Shown: positions 1 to 8,361, counted from the first letter of the stretch. The stretch: 64,000 nt of DNA from Methylobacterium amylolyticum (GCF_030700245.1 NZ_JAUYZI010000013.1:1-64000); one strand, 5' to 3'. The notes: a model not told the origin generated them from the sequence alone. Program-made: numbers and translations.

Positions 1-556
1 AGCCGCCGAACGAGCGGTCGGCGCTGCCCGAGCCGTAGGCGAAGCCGCCGGTGCCGTACACGAGGGTGCGGTCGAAGGCGTAGCCGAGGCGGCCGCGCAC
101 GGTGCCGAAGAAGTCGAGGCTGGAGAGGCCGCGCGGGTCGGTGACGTAGTAGCCCGGGGCGAGGCCGCCGGCGATGAAGGCGCTGTTCCGGTTGCGGCCG
201 AAGTCGAGGTACTGGGCGTCGGCCTCGATGCCCACGACCACGCCCGAGCCCGGGGTGAACTGGAAGTTGTATCCGACCTGGCCACCGCCGGAGAAGCCGT
301 CCTGGCTGCGGTTGCGGAAGACGGCGATGGTGCCGGGGGCGGCGAAGGGGGCGGGGACGCCGAAGGCCGAGCCGGTGTTGCGGCTGCTGGCGTCGAAGGC
401 GTAGCCGGCGTTGATACCGAAGTAGGCGCCCGTCCAGGTGAACACCGGCACCGGCGCGAACACCGGCGGCGGCGCCGCGCGGCGCGGAAGGTCCGCCGCC
501 GAGGCGGCGACGGTCATGCCGGTGAGAACGGTCGATGCGAGGAGAAGCTTTTTCAT
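1..556 (-). CDS. Outer-membrane beta-barrel protein (porin-like), 3' end outside window
   Basis: The reading frame starts at 556 (MKKLLLAST...) and runs off the window edge, so only about 185 residues are visible. The first ~22 residues form a signal peptide (basic start, Leu/Ala core, cut after AASAA-D). A Pro-rich linker (RRAAPPPVFAPVP) follows, then a barrel pattern: FTWTGAYFGINAGYAF, GGGQVGYNFQF, GVVVGIEADAQYLDFG, GTVRGRLGYAFDRTLVYGTGGFAYG. That layout is typical of the small OmpA/Omp25/RopB-like barrels of Hyphomicrobiales. A second ATG at 565 would add MHT, and an AGGA lies close before it, so the exact start is uncertain. The role (structural barrel or small porin) is inferred from the family. 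Confidence 0.8.
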   Translation of the reverse strand, partial: MKKLLLASTVLTGMTVAASAADLPRRAAPPPVFAPVPVFTWTGAYFGINAGYAFDASSRNTGSAFGVPAPFAAPGTIAVFRNRSQDGFSGGGQVGYNFQFTPGSGVVVGIEADAQYLDFGRNRNSAFIAGGLAPGYYVTDPRGLSSLDFFGTVRGRLGYAFDRTLVYGTGGFAYGSGSADRSFGG

Positions 557-975
557 CGTGTGCATGGGTCCTGGGTTGGCTGAAGCCGCGGGCCTTCTAG
601 GCGCTGGTGGCCGGCGGGTCTGTCGCTTTCCTGCAACAAGCTCGGCGAGATGAAGCCGGTCCAGATTATGAAGGCTGAAGATTAGGCCGACGTGTCGGTC
701 TGTTTCGCAGGGATGTGTTCCAGCGCACATTCGGCGACACGGAATACAGTTCGGGTGGATAATCGCGCGGAGGTTCTCGGAATGCGGCAGAAGCTGGGCG
801 GCTCAGGTGCGACATCTGCTGGGGCTGCCATGCGCAGGCGGGCGCGGGGTGTTTTATTTCGGCGCCGGGCAGCGAGCGGCGTCACGTCGCGCGCGAAAGG
901 CGCGGTTAACTCTGTTCACGGACAGTTGCGGTCATCGCGCTATGGCCGGCACGCGGACCGGCGGGAGAGACCCTC
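557..975. other. Intergenic region without a convincing gene
   Basis: About 420 bases separate the outer-membrane gene (transcribed leftward) from the small putative membrane protein at 976. Several short frames are open on both strands, but they are Arg/Ala/Pro-rich, the usual by-product of high GC. The promoter of the barrel gene must lie in the left part. I could not identify a convincing -35/-10 pair or an RNA gene. Confidence 0.4.
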
Positions 976-1308
976 ATGCTGGATCGCGGCGAGCGGGAGA
1001 CGCGGCCGTTCGGCCGCCGCCGTCCCCCCGGCGACGGGCCGGTGCCGGAGCCCGTCCCCGCCGCGGCGAGCGAGCCGCGACCCGCCGGAGCGCTGCTCTG
1101 GGCGCTGCGGACCGCGGCTCTCGTCGGCTTCGCCGGGGTTCTGGCCGCGCAGTACCTGGTCCGGATCACCGGCCCGGGCGAGGTCGCCGCCACGCGGGTC
1201 GCCGCGACGCGCGTCCTGAACGCCGAACCCGAGACCACCGGTTCGCTCGCCCGTGCGGCCCCGCGCCCCGACCCGTGCGCCGTCGCGCCGGGAGCCCGGC
1301 ACCCCTGA
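976..1308 (+). CDS. Small hypothetical single-pass membrane protein
   Basis: A 110-residue frame starting at ATG 976. The N-terminal ~38 residues are charged and Pro-rich. One hydrophobic segment (about residues 43-62, ALLWALRTAALVGFAGVLAA) could span the membrane, and a short polar tail with two tandem AATRV units follows. No family is recognised. The hydrophobic segment argues against a pure high-GC artefact, but there is no strong ribosome-binding site and the tail is low complexity. It lies upstream of the DEAD-box helicase gene on the same strand. Confidence 0.4.
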   Translation: MLDRGERETRPFGRRRPPGDGPVPEPVPAAASEPRPAGALLWALRTAALVGFAGVLAAQYLVRITGPGEVAATRVAATRVLNAEPETTGSLARAAPRPDPCAVAPGARHP

Positions 1309-1499
1309 TACCCCGGATCCCCTGTGTGCCGCGGGGCTGACCGGCGCGCGTCGAGATTGACAAGTCGCTCCAAGACCCTAACTGAACGATGCCCGTCCTG
1401 GGCGGCCCCGGCGCCTGGCGCCGACGACAGGCTGCCGGAGCCGTTGCCGCGACGATGTCCTTCGCGCCGGCCGGGGGCGCAACGGTAACCCGACCCGAG

Positions 1500-3035
1500 A
1501 TGCCTTTTTCCGATCTGGGACTGAGCGAGAAAGTCCTGCAAGCCGTGACCGCGTCCGGCTACACCGAGCCGACGCCGATCCAGGCGCAGGCGATCCCGCA
1601 CGTGCTGGCGCGCCGCGATGTCCTCGGCATCGCCCAGACCGGCACCGGCAAGACGGCGGCGTTCACCCTGCCGATGCTGACGCTGCTGGAGTCCGGCCGC
1701 GCCCGCGCCCGGATGCCGCGCACGCTGATCCTCGAGCCGACCCGGGAACTGGCCGCGCAGGTGGAGGAGAGCTTCGAGCGCTACGGCACGAACCACAAGC
1801 TCAACGTGGCGCTGATCATCGGCGGCGTCTCCTTCGCCGACCAGGACGCCAAGCTCACCCGGGGCACCGATGTGCTGATCGCCACCCCGGGGCGGCTGCT
1901 GGACCATTTCGAGCGCGGCAAGCTGCTGCTCACGGGCGTCGAGCTTCTCGTCATCGACGAGGCCGACCGGATGCTCGACATGGGGTTCATCCCCGACATC
2001 GAGCGCATCGCCAAGATGGTGCCGTTCACCCGGCAGACGCTGTTCTTCTCGGCGACGATGCCGCCGGAGATCGAGCGGCTGGCCGACATGTTCCTGTCCA
2101 ACCCGCAGCGGGTCGAGGTCGCGCGCCCGGCCTCGACGGCGGCCACCATCACCCAGCGGCTCGTGGCCACCGGTTCCGAGGGCCACGCCAAGCGCGAGCG
2201 GCTGCGGACACTGATCCGCGGCGAGGACGAGCTGAAGAACGGCATCATCTTCTGCAACCGCAAGCGCGATGTGGCGGTGCTCCAGAAATCGCTGGTCAGC
2301 CACGGCTTCGACGCGGTGGCCCTTCACGGCGATATGGACCAGCGGGCGCGCATGGCCGCCCTCGACGGGTTCCGCAGCGGCGACACCGCGCTCCTGGTGG
2401 CGAGCGACGTGGCCGCCCGCGGCCTCGACATCCCGGCCGTGAGCCACGTCTTCAACTTCGACGTGCCGCATCACCCGGAAGACTACGTGCACCGCATCGG
2501 CCGCACCGGACGGGCCGGGCGCACCGGCCAAGCCTTCACCCTCGTCAGCCCCGACGACGATCGCTCGCTCGGGGCGATCGAGACGCTGATCGGCCAGCCG
2601 ATCCCGTGGCTCGACGGCGACCTGTCGGCGCTCCCCGCCGCCGATGCCGAGCCGCGCACCCGCCACCGCGGGCGCTCCGGCGACGGCCGCCGGGGCGGGC
2701 GCAAGAGCGCTGCCGAGCCGGCTCCCCGGGGGCGCGGCGGTCGCCGCGGCGAGGCCCGCTCGGCCCCGCGGCCCGAAGCCGCCGACCCGGCGCAGGACCT
2801 CCCGGCCCGGGAGATGGCCCCGCGCGAGCCGTCTCCTCCGCGGGAGCCGTCGCCGCGCGAGTCCGCGCCGCGCGACACCGCGCGCCGCGCGTCGCCGCGC
2901 CGGGACGGGGGACATCGGGAGGGTGGGCGCGAGGTCCGCAGCCGCGACCGCGAGGACGGTGAGACGCCCGTGGGTCTTGGCGCGCACGTTCCGGCCTTCC
3001 TGCTCCGGCCGGCCGTGGTGAAGAAGGAGAAGTAG
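1500..3035 (+). CDS. DEAD-box ATP-dependent RNA helicase (RhlE-like)
   Basis: A 511-residue cytoplasmic RNA helicase that uses ATP to remodel RNA, as in ribosome assembly or mRNA turnover. From the chosen start (MPFSDLGLSEKV) the order is: Q motif TPIQAQAIP (~25-33), Walker A AQTGTGKT (45-52), PTREL, DEAD (153-156), SAT, then the helicase C domain with ARGLD and HRIGRTGRAGR. The last ~130 residues are a disordered basic tail rich in Arg, Pro and Ser with PREPSP-type repeats, as in RhlE-like proteins. The frame stays open to ATGs at 1455 and 1389. I chose 1500 because conserved family sequence begins there, but no start has a strong Shine-Dalgarno. Confidence 0.9.
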   Translation: MPFSDLGLSEKVLQAVTASGYTEPTPIQAQAIPHVLARRDVLGIAQTGTGKTAAFTLPMLTLLESGRARARMPRTLILEPTRELAAQVEESFERYGTNHKLNVALIIGGVSFADQDAKLTRGTDVLIATPGRLLDHFERGKLLLTGVELLVIDEADRMLDMGFIPDIERIAKMVPFTRQTLFFSATMPPEIERLADMFLSNPQRVEVARPASTAATITQRLVATGSEGHAKRERLRTLIRGEDELKNGIIFCNRKRDVAVLQKSLVSHGFDAVALHGDMDQRARMAALDGFRSGDTALLVASDVAARGLDIPAVSHVFNFDVPHHPEDYVHRIGRTGRAGRTGQAFTLVSPDDDRSLGAIETLIGQPIPWLDGDLSALPAADAEPRTRHRGRSGDGRRGGRKSAAEPAPRGRGGRRGEARSAPRPEAADPAQDLPAREMAPREPSPPREPSPRESAPRDTARRASPRRDGGHREGGREVRSRDREDGETPVGLGAHVPAFLLRPAVVKKEK

Positions 3036-3141
3036 ACCCCCGCCGCGCCGGCTTAACCGTCCGGCTACGCCCCGCGTTCTAGAGTGACGGCAGAGGTGCA
3101 CGCGCGGACGAGGCGCGGAGCCGCCGGGACGACGGGACGCG

Positions 3142-4200
3142 ATGAGCCAGGGGCCTGCCTCGGATCGGGATCACAGCTTCGCCCTGGCGAAGCGCACGCA
3201 GGAACTCATGCGCGACTACGGGCCCTCGGCCTGCCCGCGCGCCTACGCGGTGTGGTACGCCTATGTCGGCGGCACCGAGCCGCTCCTCAACGACGCGGTC
3301 AAGCGCCTGACGGGCCAGAACGGCTGCCTGACCGAGGCCGACATCGAGGGCCTGCACGAGACCTACGTCGACAAGCATCGTCTTGCGGCCACCGCGAGCG
3401 ATGTCAGCCGGACGGTGCTCGCCGAGATCGCAGCGGTGACCGAGACCCTGGATCTCTCGCTCGGATCGACGGCCCAGTACGGGGAGGCCCTGCGCGGCCT
3501 GTCCCAGGACCTCGCTCAGGGCGCGCTGACCCCGGCCAGACTCGGCGAGATCGTCTCGACGCTCGCCTCCGCCACCCGCGAGGTTGCGGCCAACAACCGG
3601 GTCCTCGAAGCGCGCATGCGCGAGAAGCGGACCGAGATCGAGACGCTGCGCGAGAAGCTGGAGGCGACCCGGATCGAGAGCCTCACCGACCCGCTCACCG
3701 GCTTGTCGAACCGCAAGCATTTCGAGGAAGCGCTGAAGGCGGCCGTCGACGGCCCCGGGGCCCGGGGCGAGGCCGTGAGCCTTGTCGTCCTCGACATCGA
3801 CTATTTCAAGCGGTTCAACGACCGGTTCGGCCACCTCACCGGCGATCAGGTGCTGCGGCTGGTGGCGATTGTGATGCGCGAGAACGCGGGCCGGCAGGCG
3901 CTGCTCGCCCGCTTCGGCGGCGAGGAATTCGGCATCGTCCTGCCCGGCGTGAATCGGGCGGCGGCGCACCGGGTCGCCGAGACCGTCCGGACCAGCGTGA
4001 TGGGGCGCGAACTCGTCAAGCGCTCGACCGGCGAGTCGCTCGGCAAGGTGACGGTGTCGCTGGGCGTGGCCGTGCACCGCGCCGGTGACACGCCCGCCTC
4101 CCTCCTGGAACGGGCCGACCTGTGCATGTTCGCGGCCAAGCGGGCCGGGCGCAACCGCACCGTGGACGACGCGTCCGGCGCGCTGACGCAGGTCGCCTGA
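3142..4200 (+). CDS. Diguanylate cyclase (GGDEF domain)
   Basis: A 352-residue protein predicted to make cyclic di-GMP from two GTP. The N-terminal ~160 residues are helical with no recognised sensor domain. A coiled-coil-like linker (about 145-175, RMREKRTEIETLREKLEATR) leads into DPLTGLSNRKHFE and the GGDEF domain. The active-site signature is GGEEF at 259-263, a variant compatible with activity. The RxxD inhibitory site normally found just upstream is not present (GRQALLARF precedes GGEEF). No membrane segment is visible, so it should be cytosolic. It faces the convergent Fe-S carrier gene across a repeat-filled spacer. Confidence 0.92.
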   Translation: MSQGPASDRDHSFALAKRTQELMRDYGPSACPRAYAVWYAYVGGTEPLLNDAVKRLTGQNGCLTEADIEGLHETYVDKHRLAATASDVSRTVLAEIAAVTETLDLSLGSTAQYGEALRGLSQDLAQGALTPARLGEIVSTLASATREVAANNRVLEARMREKRTEIETLREKLEATRIESLTDPLTGLSNRKHFEEALKAAVDGPGARGEAVSLVVLDIDYFKRFNDRFGHLTGDQVLRLVAIVMRENAGRQALLARFGGEEFGIVLPGVNRAAAHRVAETVRTSVMGRELVKRSTGESLGKVTVSLGVAVHRAGDTPASLLERADLCMFAAKRAGRNRTVDDASGALTQVA

Positions 4201-4223
4201 CCGGGCTCTGGTCGGTCGCCGCG

Positions 4224-4270
4224 CGCCAGCGCATCGTCCTGGATATCGAATCCAGGACGATGCGCTGGCG
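4224..4270. repeat. Perfect 21-bp inverted repeat, possible bidirectional terminator
   Basis: Arms 4224-4244 and 4250-4270 are exact reverse complements around a 5-base loop (atcga). The hairpin lies between the converging diguanylate cyclase and Fe-S carrier genes and could stop transcription from both sides. It has no long T tract. It sits next to a second palindromic element, which suggests a mobile palindromic repeat rather than a plain terminator. Confidence 0.75.
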
Positions 4271-4280
4271 GTTTGTTATT

Positions 4281-4330
4281 GCATCATCTTTTCCGAAAGC
4301 CGAGGGCCACCTTTCGGGACGATGCTCTAG
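4281..4330. repeat. REP/RIME-like palindromic element
   Basis: Imperfect palindrome: gcatcatcttttccgaaag on the left against ctttcgggacgatgc on the right, with a short GC-rich centre. The edge sequence (agcatcgtcc on the minus strand) and layout resemble dispersed palindromic repeats of Rhizobiales and Methylobacterium, recalled from general knowledge. The right edge supplies the stop codon of the Fe-S carrier gene (cta at 4327-4329). Confidence 0.6.
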
Positions 4331-4704
4331 GCGGAGGCGGCCAGCCGCTCGGGCGACACCGGGGTGATCGCCACCGACTCGCCGCAGCCGCAGGCCGAAG
4401 TCTGGTTCGGGTTGTTGAACACGAACTGCGACGCGAGCTTGTTGGTGGTGAAGTCCATCTCGGTGCCGAGCAGGAACAGCACCGCCTTCGGCTCGACGAA
4501 CACCCGCACGCCGCGATCCTCGACCACGTCCTCGCCGGGCTTCTGCGCCTCGGCATACTCCATCGTGTAGGACATCCCGGCGCAGCCGCCGTTCTTCACG
4601 CCGACACGCAGGCCGGCGATCGGCCGGTCGGCATCCGCCATGATCGCCTTGATGCGCTCGGCGGCGCGGTCGGTCAGCGAGAGAACCTTGAAACCTGCAG
4701 ACAT
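4327..4704 (-). CDS. A-type iron-sulfur cluster carrier (HesB/IscA/SufA family)
   Basis: A 125-residue carrier that holds an Fe-S cluster and passes it to client proteins. The three conserved cysteines are present: C41 in KNGGCAGMSY, and C105 and C107 in SACGCGES. Length and fold match SufA/IscA/ErpA, and I cannot tell these subfamilies apart by eye. No other suf or isc gene is in the window. The last codons run into a palindromic repeat that supplies the TAG stop, so the native C terminus may have been slightly changed by the insertion. The start ATG at 4704 is followed by MSAGFKVLSLTDRAAERI, the usual family start. Confidence 0.92.
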   Translation of the reverse strand: MSAGFKVLSLTDRAAERIKAIMADADRPIAGLRVGVKNGGCAGMSYTMEYAEAQKPGEDVVEDRGVRVFVEPKAVLFLLGTEMDFTTNKLASQFVFNNPNQTSACGCGESVAITPVSPERLAASA

Positions 4705-4822
4705 CGTCGCTCTCCGGCCCGGCCGGGTTCAAGGCCCGGGGGCTGTTGTGGCGATCTCAAGATAAGCATGCCGGGCCGGAGGGTCCACCGCGGCGGGAAC
4801 ACACCCGGGCGGCAAGTGGCGC

Positions 4823-5812
4823 TCAGGCGCCCTCCCCGACCAGTCGGGCGAACGTCGCCAGATCGACGTTGCCGCCGCTGATCACCACCCCGACGCGCTT
4901 GCCCCGCACGTCGAGGCGCCCGTGCAGCACCGCAGCGGCGGCGAGGCAGCCGGTCGGCTCGACCACGAGCTTCATCCGGGCGGCGAAGAAGCGCATCGTC
5001 TCGACGAGTTCCGCGTCGGTCACGGTGACGATGTCGTCCACGCGCTCGGCGATGATCGGGAAGGTGAGCTGCCCGAGATAGGTGGATTGTGCCCCGTCCG
5101 CGATGGTGCGCGGCACCGGGATCGTGACGATCCGGCCCGCGCGGAAGGATTGCTGCCCGTCGTTGCCCGCTTCGGGCTCGACGCCGACCACCCGGCAATC
5201 CGGGGCGCACTCCGCCGCGGCCAGCGCGCAGCCCGCGAGCTGGCCGCCGCCGCCGAGGCAGGCCACCAGCATGTCCAGCGAACCGGTCTCCTCGATCAGT
5301 TCGAGGGCGAGCGTCCCCTGCCCGGCGATCACCTCGCGGTGGTCGTAGGGCGGGATCAGGCTGAGCCCGCGCGCCGCCGCGATCTCGCGGCCCAGCGCCT
5401 CGCGATCCTCGGTGTAGCGGTCGTAAGAGACCACCTCGGCCCCGTAGCCCCTAGTCGCCGTGACCTTAACCGCGGGCGCGTCGTGCGGCATCACGATCGT
5501 CGCCGGGACGCCGAGCAGCCGGCTCGCCAGGGCGATGGCCTGGGCGTGGTTGCCGGACGAGAAGGCGATCACGCCGCGGGCGCGGACCGCCTCCGGCAGG
5601 GCGCTGATGGCGTTGTAGGCGCCGCGGAACTTGAAGGCGCCGCCCCGCTGGAGGTTCTCCGCCTTGAAGAACAGCCGCGCGCCGGTGATCGCGTCGGCGG
5701 TGCGCGAGGTCAGCACCGGCGTGCGGTGGGCGGCCCCGGCAATCCGCTCGGCGGCGCGGGCGACGTCCGCGAAGGTCGGCCGCTCGGGGGATGGGCTCGT
5801 CGGGTCCTGCAT
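4823..5812 (-). CDS. PLP-dependent threonine/serine dehydratase-like enzyme
   Basis: A 329-residue fold-type II PLP enzyme, expected to deaminate threonine, serine or a hydroxy-amino acid to a keto acid and ammonia. The PLP lysine lies in GGAFKFRGAYN. The phosphate-binding glycine loop is CLGGGGQLAG, and SSGNHAQAIA is the substrate loop. The length fits the single-domain catabolic type: there is no C-terminal ACT regulatory domain, so isoleucine feedback is not expected. Threo-3-hydroxyaspartate ammonia-lyase and serine racemase share this fold, and the substrate cannot be fixed from sequence alone. The start was set at ATG 5812 (MQDPTSPSPERPTFADV). The frame stays open upstream but has no family sequence there. 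Confidence 0.87.
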   Translation of the reverse strand: MQDPTSPSPERPTFADVARAAERIAGAAHRTPVLTSRTADAITGARLFFKAENLQRGGAFKFRGAYNAISALPEAVRARGVIAFSSGNHAQAIALASRLLGVPATIVMPHDAPAVKVTATRGYGAEVVSYDRYTEDREALGREIAAARGLSLIPPYDHREVIAGQGTLALELIEETGSLDMLVACLGGGGQLAGCALAAAECAPDCRVVGVEPEAGNDGQQSFRAGRIVTIPVPRTIADGAQSTYLGQLTFPIIAERVDDIVTVTDAELVETMRFFAARMKLVVEPTGCLAAAAVLHGRLDVRGKRVGVVISGGNVDLATFARLVGEGA

Positions 5813-5982
5813 CGCGCGCTCCTGTGGGCGCCCCTTCATAGGCCCGGGCCGCGGACCGCGCACCCCGCGTCGAGCCATGAAGCGGAGCCATTTGCGCGCT
5901 GGCCGCTTATGTCCACGGGCCAGCGGGGGCGGGGATTGATGCGGACGGGAACGCGGATGGGGCCGGCGCCGCCGGCCTCGCG

Positions 5983-6219
5983 GTGAGGCGGGCGATGCGC
6001 GTGCGCCGAGCATCCGGGGACGCGCCCGGCACCGCGGTCACCTTCCGCGGGCGCGGGCTGGCGACGCGGACGGGCGGCCGCCTGCTGCTCCTCGTGTGCC
6101 CGCACTGCTCGCAGCGCAACGGCCGCCGGGGGACGGAGCGCGGCGTCTGCGAGTGGTGCGCCTACGAGCCGTCGCCCGATGACATCGAGCTGGTCGGGGA
6201 GACCGCGCAACAGGCCTGA
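5983..6219 (+). CDS. Small zinc-ribbon protein
   Basis: A 78-residue frame with two CxxC knuckles, C39-P-H-C42 and C56-E-W-C59, spaced like a zinc ribbon. A Val/Leu strand (LLLLV) precedes the first knuckle and a short acidic tail follows. No named family is recognised. The start may be ATG 5983 or ATG 5995. It converges on lpdA and diverges from the dehydratase gene. The paired CxxC motifs are the main reason to accept it as a gene. Confidence 0.55.
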   Translation: MRRAMRVRRASGDAPGTAVTFRGRGLATRTGGRLLLLVCPHCSQRNGRRGTERGVCEWCAYEPSPDDIELVGETAQQA

Positions 6220-6309
6220 CGGCATGGGACATGCCCGCACGTCGACGCCGGTTCCGGACGGCGGCGCCTGGAGCCGGCCCGATCCTCCACAGCGGGCCGC
6301 GGGCGGACG

Positions 6310-7749
6310 CTACGTGTGGATCACCTTGCCGTAGGCGTCGAGCACGCTCTCGTGCATCATCTCGCTGAGCGTCGGGTGCGGGAACACCGTGTGCATCAGC
6401 TCCTCCTCGGTGCTCTCCAGGTTCATCGCCACCACGTAGCCCTGGATCAGCTCGGTGACCTCGGCCCCGACCATGTGGGCGCCCAGCAACTGGCCGGTCT
6501 TGGCGTCGAACACGGTCTTGATCAGCCCGTCCGGCTCGCCGAGCGCGATCGCCTTGCCGTTGCCGGCGAACGGGAAGCGGCCGACCTTGACGGCGAAGCC
6601 CTGCTCCTTGGCCTTCGCCTCGGTGAGGCCGACGCTGGCGATCTGCGGCTGGCAATAGGTGCAGCCGGGGATCTTGCCCTTGTCCATCGGGTGGGTGTGC
6701 AGCCCCTTGATGGTCTCGATGCAGATCACCCCCTCGTGCTCGGCCTTGTGGGCGAGCATCGGCGGGCCGGCCACGTCGCCGATCGCGTAGAGGCCGGGCA
6801 CGTTGGTGCGGCCGAGCCCGTCCGTGACGACGCAGCCGCGGTCGATCGTCACCCCGAGTTTTTCCAGCCCGATCCCCTCGATGTTGCCGACGACGCCGAC
6901 CGCCGAGATCAGCTTCTCCGCCGTGATGGTCTGGGACTTGCCGTCGCCCGTCTCGATCGTGGCGGTGACGGTATCCCCGCCCTTCTCGACCTTCGTCACC
7001 TTGGCGCCGGTGAGGATCTTGATGCCCTGCTTCTCGAAGCGCTTGCGGGCGAGGCCTGCGATCTCGGCATCCTCCACCGGCAGGATCTGCGGCAGCAGCT
7101 CCACCACCGTCACCTCGGCGCCCATGGTGCGGTAGAACGAGGCGAACTCGATGCCGATGGCGCCCGAGCCCATCACAAGCAGCGACTTCGGCATGGTCTG
7201 GGGGACCATCGCCTCGTAGTAGGTCCAGATCTGCTTCTTGTCGGGCTCGATGCCCGGCAGCGCCCGCGGCCGGGCGCCGGTGGCGACGATGATGTGCTTG
7301 GCCCCGTAGGTGCCGGCACCCTTGGCACCCTTGGGCGCCTCGGCCCGCTTGGTCTCCTTGACCGTGACTTGGCCCGGCGCGTTGCCCTTGGCGACCGAAT
7401 CGACCGACGCCTCCCCCCAGATCACGTCGACCTTGTTCTTCTTCAGCAGCATGCCGACGCCGCCGTTGAGCCGGCCGGACACGCCGCGCGAGCGCTTCAC
7501 GATGGCGCCGACATCGAACCCGACCTTCTCCGCGGTGAGGCCGTAATCGCCGGGGTGCTGGAAATAATGAAAAATCTCGGCCGAGCGCAGCAGCGCCTTG
7601 GTCGGGATGCAGCCCCAGTTCAGGCAGATGCCGCCCAGGTGCTCCCGGTCGACCACCGCCGTCTTGAACCCGAGCTGCGCGGCGCGGATCGCCGTGACGT
7701 AGCCGCCGGGCCCGGCGCCGATGATGAGGACGTCGTAGGTGTCGGGCAT
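6310..7749 (-). CDS. lpdA: Dihydrolipoyl dehydrogenase (E3 of pyruvate dehydrogenase)
   Basis: A 479-residue FAD enzyme that reoxidises dihydrolipoamide on E2 and reduces NAD+. Visible: FAD-binding GAGPGGYVTA at the N terminus, redox-active disulfide GGICLNWGCIPTK (C-x4-C), NAD-binding GSGAIGIEFASF, second FAD motif YAIGDVAG, and the C-terminal dimer domain with HPTLSEMMHE carrying the active-site His. It is the last gene of the pdh operon. Its ATG abuts the TGA of the DUF559 gene with no spacer, so translation is probably coupled. Confidence 0.97.
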   Translation of the reverse strand: MPDTYDVLIIGAGPGGYVTAIRAAQLGFKTAVVDREHLGGICLNWGCIPTKALLRSAEIFHYFQHPGDYGLTAEKVGFDVGAIVKRSRGVSGRLNGGVGMLLKKNKVDVIWGEASVDSVAKGNAPGQVTVKETKRAEAPKGAKGAGTYGAKHIIVATGARPRALPGIEPDKKQIWTYYEAMVPQTMPKSLLVMGSGAIGIEFASFYRTMGAEVTVVELLPQILPVEDAEIAGLARKRFEKQGIKILTGAKVTKVEKGGDTVTATIETGDGKSQTITAEKLISAVGVVGNIEGIGLEKLGVTIDRGCVVTDGLGRTNVPGLYAIGDVAGPPMLAHKAEHEGVICIETIKGLHTHPMDKGKIPGCTYCQPQIASVGLTEAKAKEQGFAVKVGRFPFAGNGKAIALGEPDGLIKTVFDAKTGQLLGAHMVGAEVTELIQGYVVAMNLESTEEELMHTVFPHPTLSEMMHESVLDAYGKVIHT

Positions 7750-8238
7750 TCAGCGCTCCGCGGGCTCTCCTCCCCCTTGTGTGGAGGAGTTGGAGGTGGG
7801 GGTGGTGCGGCCGGCCTGATCGGCGACCGGAAAGATCACGGCTTCGAACTCTCCGTCCGTCCGTGCGGCCAAGGCCGAGAAGATGGTGTCGAGCACGGTA
7901 TCCATGGAGCGCATGATCTCGGCGTTGCTGAAGCGCAGGACCCGGAAGCCCTGCGCCTCCAGGGCGGCCGTCCGCCGCGCGTCATACGCCGCGTCAACCG
8001 CCCGGCCGTGCTGGTCGCCGTCGACTTCGACCCCGAGCCGTGCGGCGAGACAGCAGAAGTCTACGACATAGGGACCCAGCGCCACCTGCCGACGAAAATG
8101 CGATCCCGGCACGGGCAAGCGATGCCGCAGATGCCACCAGAGGCGCCGTTCCGGCTCGGTCAGAGTCCGACGCAGGACACGCGCGTTCTTCGAAGCGCGT
8201 GCGGTCGGAGCCAGCAGGCGGGGCGCGTTCCAGGACAT
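7750..8238 (-). CDS. DUF559 (Vsr/MutH-like nuclease fold) protein
   Basis: A 162-residue protein of the DUF559 family, related to very-short-patch and PD-(D/E)xK nucleases. The core shows AR.LRR.LTEPERRLWWHLR, FRRQVALGPYVVDFCCLAARLGVEVDG (candidate metal residues D and E of VVDF and VEVDG) and GFRVLRFSNAEIM. It sits inside the pdh operon, between the E2 and E3 genes. Two nearly identical 45-bp repeats in inverted orientation flank the gene: one encodes the C-terminal tail, the other lies 57 bases upstream of the start. ATG 8238 is chosen because homology begins at MSWNAPRLL. DNA-cleaving activity is inferred from the fold only. Confidence 0.85.
   Translation of the reverse strand: MSWNAPRLLAPTARASKNARVLRRTLTEPERRLWWHLRHRLPVPGSHFRRQVALGPYVVDFCCLAARLGVEVDGDQHGRAVDAAYDARRTAALEAQGFRVLRFSNAEIMRSMDTVLDTIFSALAARTDGEFEAVIFPVADQAGRTTPTSNSSTQGGGEPAER
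7764..7808. repeat. 45-bp inverted repeat, copy A (left flank of DUF559 gene)
   Basis: This segment matches the reverse complement of 8295-8339 with a single mismatch over 45 bases. It lies inside the 3' end of the DUF559 coding region and encodes its C-terminal TTPTSNSSTQGGG-like tail. The segment itself holds a smaller palindrome (ctcctccccc against ggaggag). Confidence 0.85.
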
Positions 8239-8294
8239 CAGAGGGTCGCAGATCCTTATGCTCGGTGATCCGCCCGCAACCGCAGCGGCAGGCG

Positions 8295-8339
8295 GCACCA
8301 CCCCCACCTCCAACTCCTCCCCACAAGGGGGAGGAGAGC
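8295..8339. repeat. 45-bp inverted repeat, copy B (right flank of DUF559 gene)
   Basis: Inverted partner of 7764-7808, with 44 of 45 bases matching. It lies in the 123-base spacer between the E2 gene stop and the DUF559 start. Read as minus-strand RNA, copies B and A run in opposite senses and could pair to enclose the DUF559 message. Confidence 0.85.
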
Positions 8340-8361
8340 GCCTCGCGCCAGGCGGCGACCT

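Noticed and set aside
906..3101. A 731-codon frame antisense to the DEAD-box helicase
   Set aside because: It has no family features, while the helicase on the other strand has all its motifs.
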